15,494 nt of DNA from Roseovarius sp. (lineage in GTDB: Bacteria > Pseudomonadota > Alphaproteobacteria > Rhodobacterales > Rhodobacteraceae), in NCBI GenBank assembly GCA_023260815.1, contig JALQUE010000034.1, positions 1-15,494 on the forward strand, in the 5' to 3' direction. The notes beneath the pieces were generated by a model. The model was not told the DNA's origin. It did no database searches and saw only the letters and a program-made list of their open reading frames with translations. Shown piece by piece: positions 7,253-13,610 of this stretch. Position 1 is the stretch's first letter. Each line of letters begins with the position of its first letter. A program made the position numbers and the translations under genes.

Positions 7253-7847
7253 CCTATCACGACGAGATTTTATCTTTTCAGGGCTTGCACTTACGGGGTT
7301 CATGGCCGCGCCGGGAAAGGCGCTTGCGCTGACCGACGCCAAGGCCAAGGCACTGGTGGATCAGGTCGTGACCGAGATCAACCGCGTCATCAGCTCGGGT
7401 AAGTCGGTGGGGGCGATGATCAGCGACTTCGAGCGGATTTTTGCGCGTTATGCCGACGTCAACATCATCGCGCAATCGACGCTTGGACCGGATTCCCGGA
7501 GGCTGAGTTCTGGGCAGATGCGGGCGTTCGTGGATGCGTTCCGCGGCTATATCGCCCGGAAATATGGTAAGCGTTTCAATGAGTTCGTTGGTGGCCGGAT
7601 TGAGGTAAAGGGTGTTCGGCAGGTCAAATCCTGGCATGAGGTCGCGTCAACCGTCTACCTGCGCGGAGAGGCCCCCTTCGAGGTGCGTTTTCTAGTGTCG
7701 GACCGGTCCGGCCAAGACCTTTTCTTTGATATGGTGATCGAAGGTGTCAGCCTGCGGCTGAGCGAACGGACCGAAATCGGCGCCATGCTGGACCGCCGCC
7801 GCGGCGATATCGACGGGCTGATTCAAGACCTGCGCAGCGCCGGATAG
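7242..7847 (+). CDS. mlaC: MlaC-type periplasmic phospholipid-binding protein
   Basis: MlaC carries phospholipid between MlaA in the outer membrane and the MlaFEDB ABC transporter in the inner membrane. The 201-residue precursor has a twin-arginine signal (NNLSRRDFIFSGLALTGF, about 3-20) with a probable cleavage after ALA near residue 31. Tat export, rather than the Sec export of E. coli MlaC, would mean it is exported folded, possibly lipid-loaded. The mature part matches the Tol_Tol_Ttg2 domain, including DFERIFARYADVNIIAQSTL, FVDAFRGYIARKYGKRF and a late FFDMVIEGVSLRLSERTEIGAML. GAGGA at 7232-7236 serves either the ATG at 7242 (5 nt) or the next codon ATG at 7245 (8 nt). The start lies inside mlaA. 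The mlaFEDB genes are not in the window. Repeat element copy B starts 3 nt after the stop. Confidence 0.92.
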   Translation: MMNNLSRRDFIFSGLALTGFMAAPGKALALTDAKAKALVDQVVTEINRVISSGKSVGAMISDFERIFARYADVNIIAQSTLGPDSRRLSSGQMRAFVDAFRGYIARKYGKRFNEFVGGRIEVKGVRQVKSWHEVASTVYLRGEAPFEVRFLVSDRSGQDLFFDMVIEGVSLRLSERTEIGAMLDRRRGDIDGLIQDLRSAG

Positions 7848-7850
7848 AGC

Positions 7851-7916
7851 GTACGGACCCGTACGAAACCTACGCGCGTTCAGGACCAACATCGGGGCTT
7901 TGGCCCGGATTTGTGT
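7851..7916 (+). repeat. Intergenic element copy B, inverted partner of 3359-3423
   Basis: It starts 3 nt after the mlaC stop codon, in the same orientation to mlaC as copy A has to phhB. It opens with a GTACG-GACC-CGTAC stem-loop (7851-7864); the loop is one base longer than in copy A, while the stem bases are identical. The three invariant boxes are at 7860-7876, 7883-7893 and 7906-7916. The linkers between them are 6 and 12 nt, as in copy A, but match at only 3 of 6 and 4 of 12 positions. There is no T-tract. It lies between convergent genes (mlaC and the penicillin-binding protein). Confidence 0.75.
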
Positions 7917-8053
7917 ACACATTGGTCTTTGCAGGGGCTTTCTGGGGGCTTTTCGGGAGGCTTTTCGCGGACTTTCGGTGGGCGTTTCACAGCCTTGCCC
8001 CCCGGTGATCCGGGACGGTCCTCGATATCCGCGAACCTCACGTCCTGAGGCAT
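7880..8053 (-). CDS. Possible 57-residue Pro/Lys-rich small protein
   Basis: An ATG lies one base after the stop of the penicillin-binding protein gene (TGA-T-ATG), so the frame could be read by termination-reinitiation. It would encode 57 residues, with a proline/lysine/glutamate-rich middle (KRPPKVREKPPEKPPES) and a cysteine-containing end (CKDQCVHKSGPKPRCWS). There is no signal peptide, membrane segment or recognised domain, and no strong ribosome-binding site. The last 12 codons lie in repeat element copy B. Copy A, read in the matching frame, also gives HKSG, four residues, CWS, then TRVGFVR after one codon. That suggests either an old coding origin of the element or chance. I treat this as a weak call. 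Confidence 0.22.
   Translation of the reverse strand: MPQDVRFADIEDRPGSPGGKAVKRPPKVREKPPEKPPESPCKDQCVHKSGPKPRCWS
7932..7998. repeat. G-run/T-run periodic tract
   Basis: Runs of G alternate with CTTT/CTTTT at a period of about 10-13 nt, for roughly five units: GGGGCTTTCT, GGGGGCTTTTC, GGGAGGCTTTTC, GCGGACTTTC, GGTGGGCGTTTC. It follows copy B directly and precedes the end of the penicillin-binding protein gene. Three or four closely spaced G-runs on the plus strand could form a quadruplex, or the tract may simply reflect degenerate Pro/Lys codon repeats on the minus strand. Confidence 0.5.
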
Positions 8054-8054
8054 A

Positions 8055-10196
8055 TCAGCGGTCCGCGCCGAACAGCCCCCGCAGCAGATTTTCGATCGCA
8101 TTGCCACTGTCCGGCTGACGGCGAATCGGCTGCGACGGGGCCGGTTTGGGGGCCGGGCGCAGCATGGGCAGCGGGCGCGGTTCGACCCCCTCGTGAACGC
8201 GCAGCATCGTCTCGTGCCAGATTTCAGCCGGCAGTCCGCTTCCGGTGACCCCGGTCAGCGGCGTGTTGTCGTCATAGCCCATCCAGACCCCGGCAACGTA
8301 ATCGGCGGTGAAGCCAAGAAACCAGGCATCGCGCGCGGCCTGTGTCGTGCCGGTCTTGCCAGCCACCTCGCGGTCGGGGAGTTTTGCGCGCCCGCCCGTG
8401 CCGCTTTGGACCACCTGATGCATCATCCAGATCAGCTCGCGCGCGGCGTCTTCCTGAATGACGCGTTCGCCGATGCCACCGGCGGTGCCCATCAGCGTTT
8501 CCTCGTCGCCCAGAAGGCGCAACTCGACCAGACCGTAGGGCGTGACAGATGACCCGCCGTTCAGGATGCCGGCATAGGCGCCCGTCATCTCGATCAGGGT
8601 GCTTTCCGAGGTGCCGAGCGCGAGGGCCGGGCCTGCGTCCAGATCGCTTGCGATGCCGAAATCGCTGGCCACCTTGCGCACCAGATCGCGGCCGACACTT
8701 TCCGAAATCTTGACTGCGGGGATGTTGAGCGAATTCTTGAGCGCATCAGTCAGGGTGACGCGGCCATAATGGTTGCGGGTGTAGTTTTCCGGGCACCAGC
8801 GGCCCGAACCGGGAATGTCGAGGCAGAAGGGTTCATCGACGACCGTGGAGTCGTGGGTATACCCCAATTCAAGCGCGGTGGCATAGATGAAGGGCTTGAA
8901 GGCCGAGCCGGTCTGCCGCTTGGCTTGCGTGGCGCGGTTGAAGGCGCCGGTGACGCGGGTCTTGCGCCCGCCGACCATCGCACGCACCGCACCATCGGCG
9001 GACATCACGACGATCGCGGCCTGCGCCTTGGAGCCTTCGCGCACCTTGTTTTCGAAGATATAGCTGAGCGCCTCTTCGGCGGCGGTCTGCATCCTCTGGT
9101 CCAGCGTGGTGCGGATGATCACGTCTTCGGTGGTGTCGCGCGTAAAGAATTCCGGCCCTGACGACATCACCCAATCGGCGAAATAGCCGCCCGCCTGCCG
9201 TTCGGCGGCTTCGCTGAGTTCGGCGGGACGGGCCAGGGCCGTGGCCGCGTCCGACGCCGAGATATAGCCCTGATCGCGCATCAGCCGCACCACGACCGAG
9301 GCGCGGTTCTGCGAGCGTTCCAGATTGGCGGTCGGCGCAAGGGTGGAGGGCGCGGTCAAAAGACCCGCCAGCATCGCCCCTTCGGAGATCGATAATTGCG
9401 CGGCGCCCTTGCCGAAAAACCGTTGCGAAGCGGCCTCGGCCCCATAAGCGCCACCGCCCAGATAGGCCCGGTTGAGATAGATGGAAAGGATCTCGTCCTT
9501 GGTATACTTGGCCTCCATGGCCATCGCATAGATCGCTTCCTTGAGCTTGCGCGCAAGCGACGTGCGGCGGCAGTCACGAATATAGGCGGCCTCGCTTTCC
9601 CATTGGGTGCGGTCGTATGTGACCCCGAAACACAGCAGTTTCGCCGCCTGTTGCGTGATCGTCGAGCCGCCATGGCCCTGAAGCGGGCCGCGCCCCTCGC
9701 TGAGGTTGATTCGGATCGCGCTGGCGATGCCGATGGGATCGACGCCGGGATGCATGTAGAAGCGTTTGTCTTCGGTGGCGATGACGGCATTCTTGAGATG
9801 CGGGCTGACGGTGTCGGCAGTGACCACGCCGCCGAACTGATCGCCCCGCCATGCAAAGACATCGCCTTCGCGGTCCAGCAACGTGACCGAGCCGCGCGCG
9901 CGCCCATCGAGGAATTCATCGACCTCGGGCAAGGTGGTGTAGGTATAGCCGACCGCGACACCGAGGATCAGGAAAACAACGGCGCCAAGCCGCCAGCCGA
10001 TGCCCCAGACAAGCCGGAACACCCAAGAGAAGACGCCCGAGACAAAGCGCACAATCGGGTTGCGCGACCGCGACTTGCGAGGCCGCGCCGCGCGCTTGGG
10101 CGAGGGTTTGCGCGGCTTGGCGCCCGAGGATGCCTTGGGCGCGCCATAGCGCTTGTCCGCCACCAGACGGGGTTTCTTGCGACCTGAATTACTCAT
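8055..10196 (-). CDS. Class A penicillin-binding protein (glycosyltransferase + transpeptidase)
   Basis: This is a bifunctional peptidoglycan synthase of 713 residues, anchored in the inner membrane with its catalytic part in the periplasm. A very basic, low-complexity cytoplasmic tail (1-50) precedes one membrane helix (about 68-88). The GT51 domain has ATEDKRFYMHPGVDP (140-154) with catalytic Glu142 and GGSTITQQAAKLL (176-188), then KDEILSIYLNRAYLGGGAYG (233-252). The transpeptidase domain has all three motifs: SAFK with Ser431, SLN (489-491) and KTGTT (614-618). Two cysteines (189 and 209) flank an insertion in the GT domain and could form a disulphide. The C-terminus is proline-rich and then amphipathic. 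The start has AGGA (10202-10205) with a 5 nt spacer. It is a single-gene unit with a good -10 box upstream. PBP1a versus PBP1c type cannot be settled here. Confidence 0.95.
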   Translation of the reverse strand: MSNSGRKKPRLVADKRYGAPKASSGAKPRKPSPKRAARPRKSRSRNPIVRFVSGVFSWVFRLVWGIGWRLGAVVFLILGVAVGYTYTTLPEVDEFLDGRARGSVTLLDREGDVFAWRGDQFGGVVTADTVSPHLKNAVIATEDKRFYMHPGVDPIGIASAIRINLSEGRGPLQGHGGSTITQQAAKLLCFGVTYDRTQWESEAAYIRDCRRTSLARKLKEAIYAMAMEAKYTKDEILSIYLNRAYLGGGAYGAEAASQRFFGKGAAQLSISEGAMLAGLLTAPSTLAPTANLERSQNRASVVVRLMRDQGYISASDAATALARPAELSEAAERQAGGYFADWVMSSGPEFFTRDTTEDVIIRTTLDQRMQTAAEEALSYIFENKVREGSKAQAAIVVMSADGAVRAMVGGRKTRVTGAFNRATQAKRQTGSAFKPFIYATALELGYTHDSTVVDEPFCLDIPGSGRWCPENYTRNHYGRVTLTDALKNSLNIPAVKISESVGRDLVRKVASDFGIASDLDAGPALALGTSESTLIEMTGAYAGILNGGSSVTPYGLVELRLLGDEETLMGTAGGIGERVIQEDAARELIWMMHQVVQSGTGGRAKLPDREVAGKTGTTQAARDAWFLGFTADYVAGVWMGYDDNTPLTGVTGSGLPAEIWHETMLRVHEGVEPRPLPMLRPAPKPAPSQPIRRQPDSGNAIENLLRGLFGADR

Positions 10197-10231
10197 GTGG
10201 GTCCTGCCCGGGACTTGCCTGTTTTGGGGAT

Positions 10232-10260
10232 ATTATACCGTCGAAATACAAAAGTAGACC
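10232..10260 (-). promoter_or_regulatory. Candidate promoter of the penicillin-binding protein gene
   Basis: The minus strand carries a perfect TATAAT (10232-10237) about 36 nt before the ATG. At a 17 nt spacing the -35 is GGTCTA (10255-10260), a poor match, so activity may rest on the -10 or on an activator. Confidence 0.45.
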
Positions 10261-10271
10261 CCTGCCGAACA

Positions 10272-10295
10272 TCTGCGCTGCCTTCTGCGCTGCCT
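10272..10295. repeat. 12-nt perfect tandem duplication between the PBP gene and glnK
   Basis: TCTGCGCTGCCT occurs twice head to tail, and the first bases of a third unit follow. Next to it is a markedly AT-rich stretch (about 10300-10356) holding GATTAAA and TTTAATC in inverted orientation. The block lies in the 266-nt divergent region and may be part of the glnK control region. No NtrC-type TGCAC/GTGCA dyad or -24/-12 promoter was found. Confidence 0.6.
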
Positions 10296-10462
10296 TCCAT
10301 CAAAGATTAAATTTTATGCATTTTGGATATATCGCACAATTTTTAATCATTTCATCCTGAGAAGTGCCAGAGATTTCCCCGAGTCGCCTTCCGGATTCGG
10401 AATTCACGGCATTTGCTGCAAGTGCAAACCGCACAGGGTGAACGTAACCGAAAGGGACACCA

Positions 10463-10801
10463 GTGAAACTCATCATTGCGACAATCAAACCGTTCAAGCT
10501 GGAGGAGGTCCGCGAGGCGCTGACCGAAATCGGCGTGCGCGGGATGATGGTGACGGAAATCAAGGGCTTCGGCTCGCAGTCGGGTCATACGGAAATCTAT
10601 CGCGGCGCGGAATACGCCGTGAACTTCGTGCCCAAGGTCAAGCTTGAGATCGCGGTCTCGGCGTCGATGGCGGATCAGGTGATCGAGACGATCACCAACA
10701 CCGCCCGCACCGGCAAGATCGGCGACGGCAAGATTTTCGTTCTCGACATCCAGCAAGCCGTGCGCGTGCGCACCGGCGAAACCAACGAAGACGCGCTTTG
10801 A
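10463..10801 (+). CDS. glnK: PII signal-transduction protein GlnK
   Basis: This trimeric PII protein senses nitrogen status through ATP, ADP and 2-oxoglutarate and through uridylylation; it blocks AmtB when ammonium is plentiful. It has 112 residues, the exact family length. The T-loop runs GFGSQSGHTEIYRGAEYAV (35-53) with Tyr51, the uridylylation site, conserved. The nucleotide-binding GKIGDGKIFV (84-93) and R-V-R (101-103) are present. In the loop, positions that are often Arg and Lys in PII (GRQKGH) are Ser38 and Ser40 here. The start is GTG with AGGGA upstream (5 nt spacer). It lies 20-26 nt upstream of amtB, which is why glnK is preferred over glnB. Confidence 0.93.
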   Translation: MKLIIATIKPFKLEEVREALTEIGVRGMMVTEIKGFGSQSGHTEIYRGAEYAVNFVPKVKLEIAVSASMADQVIETITNTARTGKIGDGKIFVLDIQQAVRVRTGETNEDAL

Positions 10802-10827
10802 GACGCGTGGGGGAAAGGACAATGGAC

Positions 10828-12156
10828 ATGAACCGAATCACAAAGACCGGCCTTGCGGCTGCGGCACTGACCGCGCTGCCGACGCTGGCGCTTGCGCAGG
10901 ACGCGACGCCCAGCTTCGACGAGATCGGTCCCTATATCATGACGACCCTGCTGTTCTGCATGGCGGGCTTTCTGGTCTTCTTCATGGCCGCCGGCTTTGC
11001 GATGCTCGAAGGCGGGCTGGTGCGGTCGAAGAACGTCACCATGCAGATGACGAAGAACATCGCTTTGTATTCCTTTGCGGCGATCATGTACTGGCTGATC
11101 GGCTTCAACCTGATGTATCCGGGCGATGGCTGGATGGTTGCGGGCTGGGTCGGGCCGTTCTTTTCGACGACGGTACTTGATCCCGTGGGTGTCGCGGCGG
11201 CCGATGCGGCGCTGGACTATGCCTCGATCGGGTCGGACTTCTTCTTCCAGCTGGTGTTCGTCGCCGCCACGGCCTCGATCGTGTCGGGCGCGCTGGCCGA
11301 GCGGATCAAGCTGTGGCCCTTCCTGATCTTCGTGATCCTGCTGACCGGTGTGATGTACCCGATCTCGGGGTCGTGGCAGTGGGGCGGCGGCTGGCTGTCG
11401 GAAGCCGGGTTCTCGGACTTCGCCGGCTCGACTGTCGTTCACTCGGTGGGTGGCTGGGCCGCTCTGGCAGGCGCCATCGTGCTGGGACCGCGTCTTGGCA
11501 AGTACAGCAAGGATGGCAAGGTCAACCCGATGCCCGGTTCCAACCTGGCGCTGGCCACTCTGGGCACGTTCATCCTGTGGCTGGGCTGGTTCGGGTTCAA
11601 TGGCGGCTCGCAGCTGGCCATGGGCACCGTGGGTGACGTGTCGGACGTGTCGCGCATCTTCGCGAACACCAACATGGCCGCCGCAGCCGGTGCCGTGACG
11701 GCGCTGATCCTGACGCAGGTGCTGTACAAGAAGCCCGACCTGACCATGGTGCTGAACGGCGCGCTGGCCGGTCTGGTGTCGATCACGGCCGAGCCTCTGG
11801 CGCCCAGCCTGTTCGGCGCGCTGTGGATCGGTGCCATCGGTGGTGTGATCGTGGTCTTCACGGTGCCGCTGCTGGACAAGCTGAAGATCGACGACGTTGT
11901 CGGCGCGATCCCGGTTCACCTGTTCGCAGGTATCTGGGGCACCATCGCGGTGATCTTCTACAACAGCGACGCGAGCCTGGGCACGCAGCTGATGGGCATC
12001 ATCGCCTACGGTGTGTTCACCTTCGTGGGCAGCCTGATCCTGTGGTTCATCCTCAAGGCCGTGATGGGCATTCGCGTCAGCGAAGAAGCCGAGATCAACG
12101 GTCTGGACATGGCCGAGCTGGGGATGGAAGCCTATCCCGAATTCTCGAAAGGCTGA
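10828..12156 (+). CDS. amtB: Ammonium transporter AmtB
   Basis: AmtB is a trimeric inner-membrane channel for ammonium/ammonia, gated by GlnK. The 442-residue precursor begins with a cleavable signal (MNRITKTGLAAAALTALPTL, then ALAQ), followed by about eleven hydrophobic segments. Family marks are FFMAAGFAMLEGGLVRSKN, the ammonium transporter signature DFAGSTVVHSVGGWAALAGA with the first pore histidine, and the second pore histidine in PVHLFAGIWGT. The C-terminal cytoplasmic tail ends SEEAEINGLDMAELGMEAYPEF, the GlnK docking region. An in-frame ATG at 10822 is only 2 nt from AGGA (10816-10819), while 10828 has an 8 nt spacer; both are compatible with the signal peptide. It is co-transcribed with glnK and ends at a strong terminator. 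Confidence 0.95.
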   Translation: MNRITKTGLAAAALTALPTLALAQDATPSFDEIGPYIMTTLLFCMAGFLVFFMAAGFAMLEGGLVRSKNVTMQMTKNIALYSFAAIMYWLIGFNLMYPGDGWMVAGWVGPFFSTTVLDPVGVAAADAALDYASIGSDFFFQLVFVAATASIVSGALAERIKLWPFLIFVILLTGVMYPISGSWQWGGGWLSEAGFSDFAGSTVVHSVGGWAALAGAIVLGPRLGKYSKDGKVNPMPGSNLALATLGTFILWLGWFGFNGGSQLAMGTVGDVSDVSRIFANTNMAAAAGAVTALILTQVLYKKPDLTMVLNGALAGLVSITAEPLAPSLFGALWIGAIGGVIVVFTVPLLDKLKIDDVVGAIPVHLFAGIWGTIAVIFYNSDASLGTQLMGIIAYGVFTFVGSLILWFILKAVMGIRVSEEAEINGLDMAELGMEAYPEFSKG

Positions 12157-12188
12157 CATCCTTCCGGTCAGTGACTTGCGAGAAACAC

Positions 12189-12218
12189 ATCCCGGGCGTC
12201 CGCGCCCGGGATTTTTTT
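12189..12218 (+). terminator. Rho-independent terminator after amtB
   Basis: ATCCCGGGCG (12189-12198) and CGCCCGGGAT (12203-12212) form a perfect 10-bp stem with the tetraloop TCCG, followed by seven Ts. It ends the glnK-amtB operon 33 nt past the amtB stop. On the other strand the T-tract is missing, so it is mainly one-directional. Confidence 0.93.
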
Positions 12219-12237
12219 GTGTCCGGCACTCTGGCGA

Positions 12238-12615
12238 TCAGTCGTTCACCCGCTGTGGCGCACCGGTGGCCATGTTGGTTCCGATGAACGGCAGGCCCGC
12301 TTGTTTCCACGCGGCGAACCCACCTTCCATATGGGCGATCCGGTCGATCCCGGCCCCAAGGGCGGCACGCGCCACCTTGTCGGACCGCACCCCCGAGCCG
12401 CAATGAAAGACGATCTGCTTGTCGCTCTGGCCCGGCAGCTTGTCGGCGTTGAAGAACGGCATCGGCAGAAGCAGGGCGCCTTCGATATGTTCGAACATGT
12501 ATTCCTGTGGCGTGCGCACGTCGATCAGCACGACCTCGTTGCGCGCCCAAGCCTGCGCCACCTCATCGACGGTCCATGTCTGCAAGTCGGAGGTGCCTAC
12601 GGTTTCGGTCTTCAT
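12238..12615 (-). CDS. Single-domain rhodanese (sulfurtransferase)
   Basis: Rhodaneses move sulfane sulfur from persulfides or thiosulfate to acceptors such as glutathione. The 125-residue protein has the domain start VDEVAQAW, LIDVRTPQEYMFEHIEGALLL-like CH2A region (30-50), and the active-site loop HCGSGVRSDK (71-80) with catalytic Cys72. The end motif is EGGFAAWKQAGLP. It has no signal peptide. AAGGA (12622-12626) with a 6 nt spacer sets the ATG. It lies 18 nt after the persulfide dioxygenase gene and is surely in the same operon. In other bacteria the two domains are fused in one protein (Blh), which supports joint action: the rhodanese supplies or drains glutathione persulfide for the dioxygenase. 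Confidence 0.93.
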   Translation of the reverse strand: MKTETVGTSDLQTWTVDEVAQAWARNEVVLIDVRTPQEYMFEHIEGALLLPMPFFNADKLPGQSDKQIVFHCGSGVRSDKVARAALGAGIDRIAHMEGGFAAWKQAGLPFIGTNMATGAPQRVND

Positions 12616-12633
12616 GGTTGGTCCTTTCAGGGA

Positions 12634-13533
12634 TCAGAAACGGTTTGCGGGGATCTTGAAATAGCGGTTCCCGTCGCCTTCGGGATCGGGCAGGCGACCG
12701 CCGCGCAGATTGACCTGCAAGGCATAGAGGATCCTGTCGGGCAGGCCGAGCGTGGCGTCGCGATCGTCGCGCAGCTTGGTGAACGCTTCGCGCGTCGCGC
12801 CGCCGCCGATATGCGGGTTATGGGCCTTGTGCATCGCGACTGTCGCCTCCCATGCGGGATCGGTGCGATCCCCGACGGGCGGGTAATCATGGCCGATGAA
12901 GAGCCGCGTCGCATCGGGCAGCGCAAGGATCGCCTGCAGGCTGTCATAAAGTTCGTTCGACGATCCGCCGGGGAAATCGGCCCGCGAGGTGCCGACATCG
13001 ACATGCATCAGCGTGTCATGCACGAAGGCCGCATCATCGCCCACGACATAGGTGATCGACCCGAGCGTGTGGCCGGGCGAGAGCATCACGCGCACATCCA
13101 GATTGCCCAGCTTGAACGTTTCGCCATCCTCGAACAGGCGGTCGAAATCGCGGTCGGGGTCGAACGTGCCGGGTGTGTTGTAGATCTTTTCCCACAGCCG
13201 GGCGATGTCGCGCACACGCGCCCCGATGGCGGCAGGCGCGCCAAGCTGCTCCTTGAGCCAAGCAGAGGCCATGAGGTGATCGGCGTGGGGGTGGGTATCA
13301 AGGATCCACTCGACCTCGAGCTCTTCGCGGTGGACGAAATCGACGATCTCTTGGGCCGATGCGTGACGGGTGCGGGCCTCGGCCGGGTCGAAATCAAGCA
13401 CCACGTCGATCAGAGCGGCCTTCCTGGTGCTGTCATCCACGACGACATATTGGATCGATCCGGTGGCCGGATCGTGAAACCCGGTGACGGTGGGGGAAAG
13501 TGCGCCCGTGCCGGGGCTGGTGCGACTGAACAT
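12634..13533 (-). CDS. ETHE1/Blh-like persulfide dioxygenase (MBL fold)
   Basis: This family uses iron in a metallo-beta-lactamase fold to oxidise glutathione persulfide to sulfite and glutathione, the second step of sulfide detoxification. From my start the protein has 299 residues. Motifs are THPHADH (80-86), LSPGHTLGSITYVV with the next ligand histidine, the HDTLMHVDVGTSRADFPGG segment, and LFIGHDYPP. These match the PDO/Blh group rather than glyoxalase II. Three in-frame ATGs lie at 13548, 13539 and 13533; GGAGG (13542-13546) overlaps the first and is 8 nt from the third, so 13533 is the best start. It is the first gene of a two-gene operon with the rhodanese. A SqrR/BigR-type operator lies 44 nt upstream of the start, implying induction by sulfide or persulfide. 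The regulator and a sulfide:quinone reductase are not in the window. Confidence 0.92.
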   Translation of the reverse strand: MFSRTSPGTGALSPTVTGFHDPATGSIQYVVVDDSTRKAALIDVVLDFDPAEARTRHASAQEIVDFVHREELEVEWILDTHPHADHLMASAWLKEQLGAPAAIGARVRDIARLWEKIYNTPGTFDPDRDFDRLFEDGETFKLGNLDVRVMLSPGHTLGSITYVVGDDAAFVHDTLMHVDVGTSRADFPGGSSNELYDSLQAILALPDATRLFIGHDYPPVGDRTDPAWEATVAMHKAHNPHIGGGATREAFTKLRDDRDATLGLPDRILYALQVNLRGGRLPDPEGDGNRYFKIPANRF

Positions 13534-13541
13534 CGGCATGT

Positions 13542-13546
13542 CCTCC
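13542..13546 (-). promoter_or_regulatory. Ribosome-binding site deciding the persulfide dioxygenase start
   Basis: GGAGG lies inside the codons after the first possible ATG (13548) and 8 nt before the ATG at 13533. It is too close to the ATG at 13539 (2 nt) and downstream of the first base of the one at 13548, so it selects the third. Confidence 0.7.
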
Positions 13547-13576
13547 ATGCGGTTGAATGATGCGCATTAAATGGGT

Positions 13577-13600
13577 TTGTATTCACTTAATTGAATACAA
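13577..13600. promoter_or_regulatory. SqrR/BigR-type operator (ATTC-N8-GAAT)
   Basis: TTGTATTC and GAATACAA form a perfect 8-bp inverted repeat with an 8 nt AT-rich spacer (ACTTAATT); the outer bases of the spacer pair too, giving a 9-bp arm with a 6 nt centre. The core fits ATTC-N8-GAAT, the motif I recall for the persulfide-sensing ArsR-family repressor SqrR of Rhodobacter and its BigR relatives. Its place just ahead of a persulfide dioxygenase operon is the expected one. It would overlap the promoter, whose exact boxes I could not fix. Confidence 0.8.
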
Positions 13601-13610
13601 TAGCATTCCA

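Noticed and set aside
7913..8008. 31-residue hydrophobic frame (GTG start) after element copy B
   Set aside because: Its aromatic-Gly pattern comes from the G-run/T-run repeat; there is no ribosome-binding site and no support for translation.
8001..8050. Terminator after the PBP gene
   Set aside because: Two small hairpins (CCCGG-TGAT-CCGGG and CCTCA/TGAGG) are present but neither is followed by a T-tract on the minus strand.
10386..10462. Sigma-54 or NtrC site for glnK
   Set aside because: TGCAAGTGCAAACCGCAC looks NtrC-like at first, but the half-sites are wrongly spaced and no GG-N10-GC promoter fits.
10675..12159. 494-codon minus-strand frame across amtB and glnK
   Set aside because: His/Gln/Arg-rich mirror of membrane-protein codons, no domain; amtB and glnK motifs are unambiguous on the plus strand.
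12217..13560. 447-codon plus-strand frame across the rhodanese and dioxygenase genes
   Set aside because: Antisense to two well-recognised enzymes with ribosome-binding sites and an operator; no domain of its own.
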